Source: LMUY01 sp965198565 (lineage in GTDB: Bacteria > Pseudomonadota > Alphaproteobacteria > Acetobacterales > Acetobacteraceae). Taken from it: DNA of 64,000 bases. Under the pieces are notes generated by a model. That model did no database searches. It was not told where the DNA came from and saw nothing but the letters and a program-made list of their open reading frames with translations. Positions 1 to 10,000 of the stretch are shown here, piece after piece (position 1 is the stretch's first letter; every line of letters begins with the position of its first letter). Made by a program: the position numbers and the translations under genes. The DNA lies in assembly GCA_965198565.1 (NCBI GenBank), contig OZ240665.1:2232001-2296000 (forward strand), in the 5' to 3' direction.

Positions 1-717
1 GGCCAGTGTGCGCTGGCTGGTGCTGCACCGCCCGCAGCGGCAGTGCCGGCTCCGGCGCAAGTCGCCCTGCCGCCCCAGCGCAAGCCTGCATCACGCCAGC
101 CGTCAAGAGCCAAGGCACCGCCGCGGGCCGCCGCCCTGCCGAAGTCCCGCGCCAAGCCGGTCTGGCAACGCAACCTGGTGCTTGTGGCCGTGGTCGCAAC
201 AGGCGGAGCTTGGCTCGCGTATCGGGTGCTGCCGGCTGCCAATCCGCAGCCAATGGCCGCAAGCGCCCGCGGCACCAGTTCCAGACCGGTGGCGCAACTC
301 CCAGGTGGCGCCCCAACCAAGGCGGTTCTGCAGTCGCGCGCCCTGACCTTCGCCGACGACTATTTCCGCAACTGGTCGCGGGATGGCGCGACCGCCTTGG
401 CCTTCGACAGCCAGGTCTATGCGCCCGAGGTCAACTACTACGGTAAGTTGGTGAGCAACGCCGCCATCATGGAGACCAAGCGGGACTTCGTCAGCCGCTG
501 GCCGGAGCGTTCGTACACCTTGGGCCCGGGCGCGCTGACGGCGTCTTGCACTGCCGCTCTGTGCAACATTTCAGGCGTGGTCGAGTGGGACACCCAGAGC
601 GTGGCACGCAAAGCCCACAGTGCAGGCAGCGCCGATTTCAGCCTTGAGGTAAACTTCGCCACCGAACCGCCGCTGATCGTTGCCGAGACTGGCAGCGTGA
701 TCAGCAGGACGCGATGA
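1..717 (+). CDS. Membrane-anchored protein with NTF2-like-sized C-terminal domain (5' partial)
   Basis: The reading frame is open from the first base, so the N-terminus lies outside the window. The visible part starts with a Pro/Ala/Lys-rich cytoplasmic-looking segment, followed by one transmembrane helix (WQRNLVLVAVVATGGAWLAY) and a periplasmic domain of about 120 residues. That domain (YFRNWS, NYYGK, KRDFVSRWPERSY, two cysteines, GVVEWDT, AETGSV) is clearly paralogous to the C-terminal domain of the next gene (YFTHWS, NFYGK, KRDYGERWPVRVY, GVVDWDC, AESGSV). The stop overlaps the next ATG (ATGA), so the two are translationally coupled. Function unknown; the shared domain has the size of a SnoaL/NTF2-like fold, which is inference only. 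Confidence 0.75.
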   Translation, partial: GQCALAGAAPPAAAVPAPAQVALPPQRKPASRQPSRAKAPPRAAALPKSRAKPVWQRNLVLVAVVATGGAWLAYRVLPAANPQPMAASARGTSSRPVAQLPGGAPTKAVLQSRALTFADDYFRNWSRDGATALAFDSQVYAPEVNYYGKLVSNAAIMETKRDFVSRWPERSYTLGPGALTASCTAALCNISGVVEWDTQSVARKAHSAGSADFSLEVNFATEPPLIVAETGSVISRTR

Positions 718-1832
718 AAACCCGGGTCTCTGCGGCTGCGATGCTGGCGTGGCTCAGCCTGTCGCCAGCGCACGCGGCGGAGATCCATGTCGTCGCGGCC
801 GCAAGCGACCACCTGCCGCTGATCACCGTCGAGGGCGAGATCGACATCTCGGACGGGTCCAACTTTGCCGCCGCCGCCGCCTCGCTCGGACGGCAGCGCG
901 CAGCCGTCGTGTTCGACAGCCCGGGCGGCAGCCTGCTCGCCGGCTTGCAGATCGGCCAGATCATCCGCCTGCACCACTACGCGACCTTCGTTCCGGATGA
1001 CACCGTGTGCGCTTCGGCCTGCGCCTTCTCCTGGCTGGCCGGCGCCCCGCGCTTCATGCAGCCAAGCAGCCGCATTGGCTTCCACGCCGCCTATGTGACC
1101 AATGGCCGGGAGAAGGTCGAAACGGGCATGGGCAACGCGCTGGTTGGCGCCTACATGACCACCCTCGGTCTGTCGCTCGACGCCATCGTGTTCGCCGAAA
1201 CGGCCCATCCCGACGAGATCAGTTGGCTCACCCCGCAAGCAGCGCAGAAGCTTGACATTTCGGTGCGCCTGCTCCCGTCCGAGAAGGCGCCTGCGGAACG
1301 TTCGTCGCCCAGCCTTGCCACCTCGCCCAGCCTGGTCACCTCGCCACAATCACCTGCGCCGCTGCCGCGGCAAAACTCCTCGGTGCTGACCCCCGAGCTC
1401 GTTGGGCCGCAGCCCCCGGCGGTGCCGGCGCCGAGCCCAGCGGACCAGGCGTGGCTTTTCGTCAGCGACTACTTCACCCATTGGTCCGAAAGCACCGGCG
1501 AGGCAGTGACCTATTTCAGGGTCGCCTATGCTCAGACCGTGAACTTCTACGGTAAAGCGATCGACCGCGATACGCTGCTGCAGAGCAAGCGCGATTACGG
1601 CGAGCGCTGGCCGGTACGGGTCTATAACGCTCGGCCGGACACGATCCGGTCGTTCTGCAACCCAGCCAACTCGGTTTGCACGGTCTCTGGCGTCGTCGAC
1701 TGGGATTGCCGTAATCCCGCGCGCAACGCAGCCTCCAAAGGTGCAGCCAACTTCAGCCTGACGGTACAATTCTCGGGCGGCCGGAACCAAATTCTGGCCG
1801 AAAGCGGCTCCGTTCTCACCGCCGCGAACTGA
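714..1832 (+). CDS. Periplasmic ClpP/crotonase-fold serine protease-like protein with C-terminal paralogous domain
   Basis: A 372-residue protein with a Sec signal peptide (cleavage near AHA-AE). Residues about 35-190 look like the ClpP-like fold of exported proteins: a DSPGGS oxyanion-type loop, then CASACAF with candidate nucleophile Ser101, then IGFHAAY with candidate His124. A Ser/Pro-rich linker (about 195-245) leads to a C-terminal domain (about 250-372) homologous to that of the upstream gene. The start overlaps the upstream stop (ATGA), so the pair is probably co-expressed. It probably acts in the periplasm on proteins or peptides. Catalysis is inferred from motifs, and the third catalytic residue is not assigned. 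Confidence 0.72.
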   Translation: MKTRVSAAAMLAWLSLSPAHAAEIHVVAAASDHLPLITVEGEIDISDGSNFAAAAASLGRQRAAVVFDSPGGSLLAGLQIGQIIRLHHYATFVPDDTVCASACAFSWLAGAPRFMQPSSRIGFHAAYVTNGREKVETGMGNALVGAYMTTLGLSLDAIVFAETAHPDEISWLTPQAAQKLDISVRLLPSEKAPAERSSPSLATSPSLVTSPQSPAPLPRQNSSVLTPELVGPQPPAVPAPSPADQAWLFVSDYFTHWSESTGEAVTYFRVAYAQTVNFYGKAIDRDTLLQSKRDYGERWPVRVYNARPDTIRSFCNPANSVCTVSGVVDWDCRNPARNAASKGAANFSLTVQFSGGRNQILAESGSVLTAAN

Positions 1833-1851
1833 CCCGGCGGCCGCCGTCGGA

Positions 1852-3498
1852 TCAGTTGGGCGAGCTAGCGGCTAAAGAGACGATCTCGGCCATCCACGGC
1901 TCGGTTCCCGTGAACTCGATGTAGTAGTCGCCACCATCGGGCTGGTAGGCGCTGCTCGACGTGCCTTCGGTTGCAAATGCAAGGTTTCGCTCCTGGTTGG
2001 AGCCAACTCTGTGCAGCGAGGCGTTGAACATCCCACCGCTGGTCCAGCGCAGTTCCCACGCGCCGCTCACATGGAACGGCCGGGTGATCATGCTGGACGA
2101 ACCTGCCCAATGCGCAACCGTGTTATCGTGCGAGGCGGCGAGAGCCTGCTGGATGGGCTTTACAGCCGGGGTAGTAGAACGGGGCGGAGCGGCTGGGGGC
2201 GCTTCGCTCGGGTCTGCCACTGGCATCGTCGGGGCAAGTGCGGGTGATGGCTCGGTCGGCTGCCCGGGCGCGGGCGGCGCCGTCACGGGCAAGGGGGTAG
2301 CGGCCGCCGTCTCTCCCGCGCTGCGCAGCCGCTGCTTGGCATAGCTGCCATATTCGAACGATAGCACAACTTTAGGCAGGTTCGCCGGGTCGAACCGGTC
2401 CCAGACGATCTTGCTCGCCGTGGCACGGTCGAAGCCGAAGCTGAACAATGGCTGCTCGACGTCGCGGCCGTAAATGTCGGCCGTATAGGCAACGGTGTCG
2501 AAGCGGCAGAGGTCGGCCAAAGGTTGCGTCGCGTAGAACGCCCGCACGCTGCGCGCGGCCAGTTGCGTGCGCAGGAAATTGACTTCCGCGGCGAACAGCT
2601 TGGTTGCGTCGTCGCCCGGTTGCGCTCCCCCCGTATCGCGCAGGTTCTCGCTGGTCGCCGTGCTAAGAGCGGCAGGGTTGCGGATCTGCTCCATGACGGT
2701 GCAGCCGCCGGCGATGGTGTAGGAGACCGATACGCCCATCGCCGCCGCTTCGCTGCGGAAATCCTCCCAAGCGGTGCGCGGCAGTGGCGCCGGTGGCGCG
2801 GTGTAGGAGCGGGCGGGCGCCACCTGCCGCGACAGCGCGAGTGCGTCGTCGTCGCCGATCAGCCCGGTGGTCGGCGTACCGAGGGTCTGCTGGAAGGCCA
2901 TGATGGCCATGCGGGTCCTACTGCCATAGACGCCGTCGATGGTCTCGCTCTGCGAAAGCAGGCCGAGCTGCTGTAAATCCCGCTGCAGTGCGATCTGTTG
3001 GCCGATATCACGCTGCGCTTCCTCCCGCGCCGCGCCAGTCAGCCGCGTGGCCCAGATGTCGCGCTGCCGCATGTAGTGCTGCTCAACGCAGGGGACGCTG
3101 CCGGACGACGGCGGGTCTGTCACGGGTGCATTCGGGCCGACGGCAGGCCCGATGCTGCACTCGCTGCGCACGTTTCGGCTAAACTCGACCGCCTCGACGC
3201 GCAACGCCTGCTGCTCAGCTGCGCTCGATTGCTGGCGCAAGGCTTGGTACGTCTGGACGAACTCTAGGTCCCGCCGGGCGAGCAGGCTGCTGCCGCAGAT
3301 CAATTGCCCCAGCGGGTCGCGCGGAGTTGGGCAGGCGAAGCTCGGCCCCACTCGCTCGGAGCTGAAGGAGGCCGCTGGTGCCTGGGCCCGTGCGCTTGCA
3401 CCGAGCGCCGCCACGCCGCCGAGCGCCGCTGCAAACAGCAGCCCGGATGGGGTGCAGAGAGAGGTTTGCGCCTCAGACTGGCGGCAGGCTGACATCAT
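1852..3498 (-). CDS. LprI-like and peptidoglycan-binding domain protein, exported
   Basis: The ATG at 3498 is chosen because GGAGGG lies six bases upstream; the frame stays open further upstream but that part overlaps the preceding gene. The protein of 548 residues begins with a signal peptide (GLLFAAALGGVAALGASARA). Next comes an LprI-type segment (FACPTPRDPLGQLICGS, LARRDLEFVQTYQALR), and then a peptidoglycan-binding helical repeat (IDGVYGSRTRMAIMAFQQ). The Pro/Ala-rich linker and the C-terminal 250 residues are not recognised. It overlaps the upstream lipoprotein gene by 26 bases and ends the four-gene reverse operon. A cell-envelope role is likely; the exact function is unknown. Confidence 0.7.
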   Translation of the reverse strand: MMSACRQSEAQTSLCTPSGLLFAAALGGVAALGASARAQAPAASFSSERVGPSFACPTPRDPLGQLICGSSLLARRDLEFVQTYQALRQQSSAAEQQALRVEAVEFSRNVRSECSIGPAVGPNAPVTDPPSSGSVPCVEQHYMRQRDIWATRLTGAAREEAQRDIGQQIALQRDLQQLGLLSQSETIDGVYGSRTRMAIMAFQQTLGTPTTGLIGDDDALALSRQVAPARSYTAPPAPLPRTAWEDFRSEAAAMGVSVSYTIAGGCTVMEQIRNPAALSTATSENLRDTGGAQPGDDATKLFAAEVNFLRTQLAARSVRAFYATQPLADLCRFDTVAYTADIYGRDVEQPLFSFGFDRATASKIVWDRFDPANLPKVVLSFEYGSYAKQRLRSAGETAAATPLPVTAPPAPGQPTEPSPALAPTMPVADPSEAPPAAPPRSTTPAVKPIQQALAASHDNTVAHWAGSSSMITRPFHVSGAWELRWTSGGMFNASLHRVGSNQERNLAFATEGTSSSAYQPDGGDYYIEFTGTEPWMAEIVSLAASSPN

Positions 3499-3871
3499 CG
3501 CCCTCCGGATTGCGGCATACAAGACCAAGCGCTCCCACTGCCATGCGGCACGATAGCGATCGGTCGAGATGATAGTCACCGTCCGGCCCCGCGCAATAGA
3601 GCAGCGTCCGGTCGTCCGACACATGCGCCGCGGCATTGATCGAGGTGACGCGTGCCGAACGGCAGGTGGCGTCGCCACGCCGGAAAAGCCCCGGCCCGAC
3701 GGTGAACTCGCCGTACGTGTTCGTGCCGGTGTCGTTCCAAAACCCGTTTACGTCATGCGGCAGCAACGGGGGTGGCGAACGCATCAGGTCGGCCTGCTGG
3801 CCCGCAAACCCCGCCGGCTTGCAGCAGGCCACCAACAGCACGGCGAGCCAGGCGAACCGACGGCAGGACAT
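3473..3871 (-). CDS. Small putative lipoprotein
   Basis: A 132-residue protein starting at the ATG at 3871, two bases after the stop of the glycine-zipper lipoprotein gene. The N-terminus (MSCRRFAWLAVLLVACC) is a lipoprotein signal with an LVAC lipobox. The mature part has four further cysteines and motifs such as GFWNDTGTNTYGEF and DRTLLYCAGPDG, but I do not recognise a family. It sits third in the reverse operon between two envelope genes and overlaps the LprI-like gene by 26 bases, so a periplasmic outer-membrane-anchored role is likely. An upstream in-frame start would run into the preceding gene and remove the lipobox from the N-terminus. Confidence 0.6.
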   Translation of the reverse strand: MSCRRFAWLAVLLVACCKPAGFAGQQADLMRSPPPLLPHDVNGFWNDTGTNTYGEFTVGPGLFRRGDATCRSARVTSINAAAHVSDDRTLLYCAGPDGDYHLDRSLSCRMAVGALGLVCRNPEGDDVSLPPV

Positions 3872-3873
3872 GG

Positions 3874-4386
3874 CTAAGCAGGATAGTAGCTGTAGTCGCC
3901 ATTGGCCATGCGGCAGGCCACCAATGGCTTCGGTGCGTCGCTTGAACCCGGCGCCGGCACGCTCATCGCGCGGCGGCAATCGGAAGAGTCATGCTCGGGG
4001 AAGCTGTCGCTGGTCACCTGGTAGCGGCCTTGGTGGCCCGACTGGCTGTTCCAGCCGATGTAGCTGCCGGTGCGCGCCGCGGCCAGGTTAGCGGCCAATG
4101 CTTGCTGCGCGGCTTGGCAGTCCTGCTGGTCCGCAATATGGCCCGCCACCGCTCCCGCGAGCAGGCCGACGCCGGCGCCGATGGCCGCACCGCGGCCGCC
4201 CCCGGCTGCGGCGCCGATGGCCGCACCCCCCGCCGCCCCGCCGGCCGCACCAATGAGCGCCTTTGGACCTATGATGCTGCAGGCGCTGGCCTCTTGCTGC
4301 TGCGGCGAGCTGTAGGCGCAAGCCGCCAAACCGGGAATCCCCAGAACAGCAACGATTTTCAATACAGACAGACTTATTTTGCGCAT
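3874..4386 (-). CDS. Glycine-zipper outer-membrane lipoprotein
   Basis: A 170-residue protein with a lipoprotein signal peptide and LAAC lipobox (GIPGLAAC). It is followed by a strong glycine zipper (repeated GAAGGAAGG, AAGGGRGAA, GAGVGLLAG), the hallmark of 17-kDa surface-antigen/glycine-zipper 2TM lipoproteins that sit in or against the outer membrane. The C-terminal 70 residues contain two cysteines (DCRRAM, VACRMANGDY) and are not recognised. It is the second gene of the reverse operon; the next ATG follows two bases after its stop, so coupling is very likely. Confidence 0.75.
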   Translation of the reverse strand: MRKISLSVLKIVAVLGIPGLAACAYSSPQQQEASACSIIGPKALIGAAGGAAGGAAIGAAAGGGRGAAIGAGVGLLAGAVAGHIADQQDCQAAQQALAANLAAARTGSYIGWNSQSGHQGRYQVTSDSFPEHDSSDCRRAMSVPAPGSSDAPKPLVACRMANGDYSYYPA

Positions 4387-4448
4387 AGGGGCTCCATGAG
4401 GCTCTGAATGGTCGCGAAAGGATGCAGAACGAAGTGGGCGACGCGCGC

Positions 4449-5405
4449 TTAGGGCTTGAGGCTTGCTGTGCTCGAACTCACCGGGCTGCCCGTGTCGGCG
4501 GCAATCGGGCTGAAACTTCCTGCCTCGTTGATGGGCCGGATCGTCTCCGCGCTCACCGGGCTGCCAGTGTCGTCGATGGTCAGCGGATTGCCGCTGGCGG
4601 CAAGCGTCAGGGTGCCGGCGCCCCGGGTGCTAGGCCCCGCCTCGGAAAAGTCCGCCGGGCCGGTATAGCGCGGCTTCAACACGGCCACTTGGCTGCGCAC
4701 CGGCCGCGCCGCGCCGTCGCCCAGGGAAAGGAAGCGCGGATTGACGGGCCGCATGGACACGGCGGCGAGATTGGCAGCCTCACTCGGAGACACCAGGAAC
4801 TCCACGCGCCGATTGCGCGCCCGGCCCGCCTGCGTGTCGTTAGGCGCGATAGGTTGCGCCTGGCCGATCGCCACGGCGGCCAATTGCCCCGGATTGGTGC
4901 CGTCCGCGACCAGCCGCTGCACCACCTGCAACGCCCGCTCCTGCGACAAGGCCTGGTTCTGTTGCTGCGTTCCCGTGGCGTCGGTATGGCCCAGCACGGT
5001 CACGCGCACATCGGGCACGTCCCGCCGCAAGTTCTCGGCCATGACTTGCAGCACTTGCTCGGCTTGCGGGCGCGGCATGGCGCTGCCAGGGCTGAAGAAA
5101 TCCTGCTCCCGGAACGAGATGCGGATTACTGGTATCGGCCGCGCGGCCCCGGCAACCAGGTCGGCCGGCAGCACCACTTCCTCGATCTGCGGCGGCGACA
5201 CGCCCTGCAGCCGCGACAGGCGATCCAGCCGATGAACCCGGTCGGTGAGCTCCAAATCCATAGTTTGGTCAGCGGTGCGCAACGTCTGCGTTGGCGCAAG
5301 CCCGCCATCTTGCCACTGAGTCTGCACGCAGCCGCCCGCGGCGAGAGCCGAGATGAGCGCGCAAGCTTGCACAAGACCTGTCGCCCGCACCGTGACCCGG
5401 CGCAT
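4449..5405 (-). CDS. OmpA/MotB-family peptidoglycan-associated lipoprotein
   Basis: The start at 5405 gives a lipoprotein signal peptide (ALISALAAGGC); GAGGAA lies about 13 bases upstream, so the start is probable but not certain. Residues roughly 135-215 form an OmpA-like peptidoglycan-binding domain: GHTDATG, the QALSQERALQVVQ helix, then RARNRRVEFLV at its end. The C-terminal tail of about 100 residues carries repeated TGSPVS phrases (three times) and looks disordered. It heads the reverse envelope operon (4449 down to 1852). It likely tethers the outer membrane to peptidoglycan via non-covalent diaminopimelate binding, as known for the family. Confidence 0.8.
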   Translation of the reverse strand: MRRVTVRATGLVQACALISALAAGGCVQTQWQDGGLAPTQTLRTADQTMDLELTDRVHRLDRLSRLQGVSPPQIEEVVLPADLVAGAARPIPVIRISFREQDFFSPGSAMPRPQAEQVLQVMAENLRRDVPDVRVTVLGHTDATGTQQQNQALSQERALQVVQRLVADGTNPGQLAAVAIGQAQPIAPNDTQAGRARNRRVEFLVSPSEAANLAAVSMRPVNPRFLSLGDGAARPVRSQVAVLKPRYTGPADFSEAGPSTRGAGTLTLAASGNPLTIDDTGSPVSAETIRPINEAGSFSPIAADTGSPVSSSTASLKP

Positions 5406-6339
5406 CTGGCTACAGCAATTCCTCTGAATTCGTGCACTCCTCAGTAGGTTTTGGGTCATCGCCGGCATGGGTCCATGACGTTGCAAGATACTATCGCATA
5501 CCGTTACGGCGCCAAACAATCCAGTTCCGGGGTGTGCAGAACTCGCGCCACGGTGCTGTTGCCGCAAGACCGTTGCCTGAGAACAACGCTTGGCTGGCGC
5601 CGGGTCAAGGTAACTAAGTCGATGCACCGCGTGTTTGAGCGGGTCAGATCCCAGTATGGCAAATCTCGCTAGCACCCCAACGAGGCCGCACATGTGCGGC
5701 GAAAAGGTCGAACGGCAGCTTAATGGGATGAGCGCAACCGGCGAGTGAACGTCAGGGGCCGGCGCTGCTGAACGGCGTGAAGCTGATGTATAAGCGGCAA
5801 CTGGCGAAGAACTGATCCAGGGCCACGCGGGCACTGTCGCAAGTGGGCATAGATCGCCTTGCCTGCGGCTTGCGATGACGAGTTAGGGCTGAATACGGAC
5901 CCACCAACGGATAGCGGAGTCGAACTGGTCCGCAGCCCACCGCCGATGTCGTGCCCATCATGGGTTCGCCGATCGCCACCAGTCAATAGTGGAACGGTGC
6001 GCTGGAGCACGCCGCCCTGGCCGGCAACCGAGGCCGACCGCTCCATCGCGTTTCGCAGCCTGCTCGCCAGCACACCCGTCCGACCCGCCGACCTCACCGG
6101 CCAATTCCAGCCAGCACCGGCGGCGAAAATCCGGCGCGATGCTCGAGACCTTGGCTGTGCTAAGCCAGGCGAGACCCCGACTGGCGCTACCAGATGTAAG
6201 CGGCCGTCGCTGAGCAGAGGGACCATCCCAAAATGCCGACTATTGAGTTGGACGGCTGAGGCCCTTCCTCACGAATTCCTTGTCCCATTCTCTCGAAAAA
6301 CATGGGACGTCGTGGGACACGTGACAGCATGCTCGTAAC
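5406..6339. other. Gene-poor stretch, no recognisable gene
   Basis: About 930 bases with no coding region I can support. Short open frames exist on both strands (for example 5752-5979 reverse) but none shows recognisable motifs or a ribosome-binding site. The right end carries the GTCCCA/TGGGAC repeats listed separately. Promoters for the two flanking divergent units must lie here. It could be an eroded gene or an old insertion. Confidence 0.4.
6282..6320. promoter_or_regulatory. GTCCCAT/ATGGGAC inverted repeat, candidate operator
   Basis: GTCCCAT at 6282-6288 and ATGGGAC at 6302-6308 form a perfect seven-base inverted repeat with a 13-base spacer. A third half-site, GTGGGAC, follows at 6312-6318. 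All lie within 60 bases upstream of the ATG at 6340. A related pair (GTCCC at 6438, GGGAC at 6450) occurs just inside the gene. This arrangement suits autoregulation by the encoded HTH protein; that link is inference. Confidence 0.4.
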
Positions 6340-6930
6340 ATGTTGACAGACCGCAAGATTGTCCGTGCCGAGCTAGGTGAGATGGTCGCGAAAGCGATGG
6401 CTGCTGGCGGCCCCGAGTTCTCGCAAGCGCCTATTGTGTCCCATTTTTCGGGACGTGGGATTGGCCGCTCGACGCTCTATCGGTGGATCACCGACGCGAT
6501 GGAGGAAGCGGCCGCCCAAATTGCGGTAGCCGCCCGGGAGGAAAGCGGCGTGGCGCCTGAGGTCGAGGCTCTAAACGAACCCGGCGCGGGCGGGGCGGTC
6601 GCCACCAGGGGCATTGTCGCCCAGGCGGACCTAGACGCCACCGCCATCCTGCACGCCCTCCACGACAACATGGAGGCGTCGCGGCAGGTCATGGCCCATT
6701 CGCGAAAGGACGACGGCTCGGTGCGCAACGCCAAGTTGCTCATGGTCGCGTCGGAGAACCTGCGCCGCGGGATCGAGACAGCCAGCCGCATCTTTGAGGC
6801 CGTGCATAGCGTGCAGCGGGTGGAGGCGTTCCACCGCATGATCCTCGAGGAGATCGCCGCAGAGTCGCCGACGTGCGCCAAGCGGATCTGGGACCGGCTT
6901 GAACAGGCTGGGCGGCATGGCATCGCTTGA
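6340..6930 (+). CDS. Putative helix-turn-helix DNA-binding protein
   Basis: A 196-residue, mostly helical protein. Residues about 25-50 (IVSHFSGRGIGRSTLYRWI) look like a helix-turn-helix with the STLYRWI recognition-helix style seen in phage small-terminase and transposase-type HTH domains. The rest is charged helix (LHDNMEASRQVMAHSR, SENLRRGIETASRIFEAVH), suggesting a coiled, oligomerising C-terminal part. It is isolated, with a gene-poor region upstream and the giant helicase gene convergent downstream (131-base gap). It may be a regulator linked to the GTCCCA repeats in front of it. Function not established. Confidence 0.55.
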   Translation: MLTDRKIVRAELGEMVAKAMAAGGPEFSQAPIVSHFSGRGIGRSTLYRWITDAMEEAAAQIAVAAREESGVAPEVEALNEPGAGGAVATRGIVAQADLDATAILHALHDNMEASRQVMAHSRKDDGSVRNAKLLMVASENLRRGIETASRIFEAVHSVQRVEAFHRMILEEIAAESPTCAKRIWDRLEQAGRHGIA

Positions 6931-7060
6931 CTAACGCGCCTGAACCGTGAGCCCAGCGAGACGGGTGCCTATCCGCTTGCAGGCGCGTCCGCCTCAGGCG
7001 CCCAAGGGAACCGTCAAAACGTAATCTCGAGGCGCACAGGGACGCGGACTGCGCCATTGA

Positions 7061-10000
7061 TCAAGTCCTTGCGGCCGAGAGCGCCGCCAGGCAGCGGCTC
7101 CGCGCCGTCTCGCGCAACCGCTGCAGGCCGCACGCGTCCCGCATTTCCGTCAGGCTGGCTTCCTCCGTCATGCCGGGGGTCATGTGCCGCCTGGCCAGCG
7201 CGATCAGTTCGGGCATCGGCATCTCCGCAGGATCGGCGGTCCGGCCGGCGGCGGGGGCACGGAACGCATCCCAGCAAGCGGGATCGACGCCCGATGGCCA
7301 GACGAAGCGGCCGATGTCCTCCGTCGTCACTGCGGCGGCGGGCGGCAAGCTCGCCATCACCCGATCCCTGATCTCGCGCCCGGCCCGGCCGAAGCCGTGC
7401 AAGCGGGCAACGGCCTGGACCAGCCGGTCCTCGCGCAACGGCCCGTGCTCCCGCAACAGCCCCGCAACTAGCGCGCCCAGGCGATCCCGGTAGGCGGGAT
7501 CGTAGAACAGCGCCGGCTCCGGCGCCGTGCCCGCCTCGTCGTGGGGCATGGGATCGGCTTCCCGGGGCGGCAACACCATCCCGTCGTCGCCCGGCGCCTC
7601 GGTTCCATCAACCGGCAGGCCGTGCATGTCAGGCGGTACGCGCGGCGGCTCGGACCTTGCGACCCGCTCGGCGCGCGCCGTCTGCAGCGCCTCGACGAGC
7701 TGTTCATGCAGCCTGTCCGCTTCCCGGGCGGCGTTGGTCCACCAGTCCGTCGACCAGATGCGCAGGATGCGCCAGCCGAGGTTTTCAAGCACGTGCTGCC
7801 GCAGCCGGTCGCGGTCGCGCGCCGTGGCGCCCCTGTGATAGGTGGCGCCGTCGCACTCCACGCCGGCGAGGTAGCTGCCGGCGGCGTCCGGATCGACGAT
7901 CCCGAGGTCGACCCGGAAGCCCGACACGCCGACCTGCGGGTGCGCCGTCCATCCCAGCCGCCGGAGCCGCTCCGCCACCTCGGCCTCGAAGGGGCTCTCG
8001 TGATCGCCCAACGAGCCCCGCGTGGCCGTAGCGAACGATCGCGCCCCATGCTCGGCGAAAGATAGGAACTGCTTGAGGTGGCGAACCCCCACGGCACCGG
8101 TCCGCGACAGGTCCAGCTGCTCCGCCCGCACGCTGCCGAACACCACCAGCCGCTCGCGCGCCCGCGTCACGGCGACGTTCAACCGGCGCTCGCCGCCCGA
8201 CAAATTGAGGGGCCCGAAATTGAGAGCGATGCGCCCCGTCGCATCCGGGCCGTAGGTGAGCGAGAACAGCATGACGTCGCGCTCCTCGCCCTGGATGCCT
8301 TCGAGGTTCTTCACCAGCACGGGCTCGGCCGCCTCGTCGGCGAAGTGCCGCTCGAGTGCCGGATCGTCTCGCCGCGCCTTGTCGAGCAGGTCCTCGATCA
8401 ATGCCTGCTGCTCGGCGTTGAAGGTGACGATGCCCAGCGACCGGTCTTCGGGCGCGCGGAGGATGGCCAGTGCCTCGGCGACCACGGCCCTTGCCTCGCG
8501 CTCGTTGGTGCGCGCACCGCCCCGGGCATAGACCCCGTCCGCCACGTAACGGAACGACACCGCATCGTCCCGCGTGACGGGGGAGGGGAAGGTGACTAGG
8601 CGTCCGCCGTAATAGACCTGGTTCGAGAACGCGATGAGGCTCTCGTGCCTGCTGCGGTAGTGCCAGGTCAGTTCAACGTTCGGGATGCCGGCGCCGAGGC
8701 ACTCGTCGAGGATCGAGTCCAGGTCGTGCGTCTCCACCTCGACCGCCGCGCCGTCCTCCTCCCCGCTACGCCGCTCGAAGAAGCTGGTCGGCGGCAGTTG
8801 CCGCGGATCACCCACAACGATCACCTGGCGCCCGCGTCCGACCGCCCCGATCGCGTCCCAGGTCGTGATCTGCGAGGCCTCGTCGAAGATCACGAGGTCG
8901 AACGGCTCCGCGTCCGCCGGCAGGTACTGCGCCACGGAGAGCGGGCTCATCATCAGGCAGGGCGTCAGCCGGCGCAGCGCCTTCGGCATGCGCGACGCCA
9001 ACTGGCGGACTGGCAAGTGGCGCTGGCGCTTGGCGAGTTCACGGGTGAGCACGGCGTATTCGGGGTCCGCGTGGCGCTGCACGGCGTTCGGGATGCCCGC
9101 GGTGATACGGGCACGGGCGACCCGGCTGGACAGCTCCAGCATGCGCGCGTCCAGGATGCGGAAGCGCTCGACCCGCGTCTCGTGCCGGGCCGCAACGAAG
9201 CCGCGCAGCCTGGGGGCCGCATCGACGGCGAGGTCGATCCACCACCTGGCGTAGTTCGCCTCCAGCGCGCGGACCGCATCGCCCGGCCCGACGACGCCGT
9301 CCTCCATGGCCCGGATCAGCGACCCCAAGCCTTGCTCCTCGGCCGACTGCGACACCCCGCGCCAAGCGCACCACTCCTGGATCGACCGGGCGGCGAAGGA
9401 CCACCCGGTCAGGTGCTGCGACACCGCGGCCAGCCAGTCCGTCCGGCCCTCGGGCACAAGGCGCGCGACCGGGCTGCCCGCGAGCGCCGCCACGGCCTCC
9501 AGTGCTGCTTCCGCCGCCGCCCAGGCATCCGACAGACGAGTCAGGGCAGCCCCAGCCGAGCCTGACGGCGCCAAGAGATCGGCCGCCTCGCTAACCAGCT
9601 GACGGATGAGGGCCCGCAGGCCAGTCAATTCGGCCGCGTCCTGCGTGCACGACGCCGTGGCTGACCGGATGCGCCGGCCCCACTCATGGGCCGACTGCAT
9701 CCGCGTGAAATCCGTATCGATCCCGCGCCAGGTTCGGCCCAGCGCCGCCGTGTGCGGGGTGGCCGCGACGGAGGCCTCGATCCCCTGGATCTCCAGCAGG
9801 CGATCAAGGTCGGCGCCGCAATCCTCCGGCACCGGGCCGTTCGCCTCGCCCGCGAGCCGCTTGCGCACCGCCCGTTGCGCCATGCTCCGCGGCAGCGCCC
9901 ACTTCTCACCGGCCGCGCGCCACTCGGATCGCAGCGCCGCAAGCGGCAGAGCGTACACGCCGGATTTCCATGATCCCGTGAGCGCCTGGCATACGTTGCG

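Noticed and set aside
5752..6226. Short reverse frames in the gene-poor region before the HTH gene
   Set aside because: No ribosome-binding site, no family similarity I can name, and two overlapping frames are equally open.
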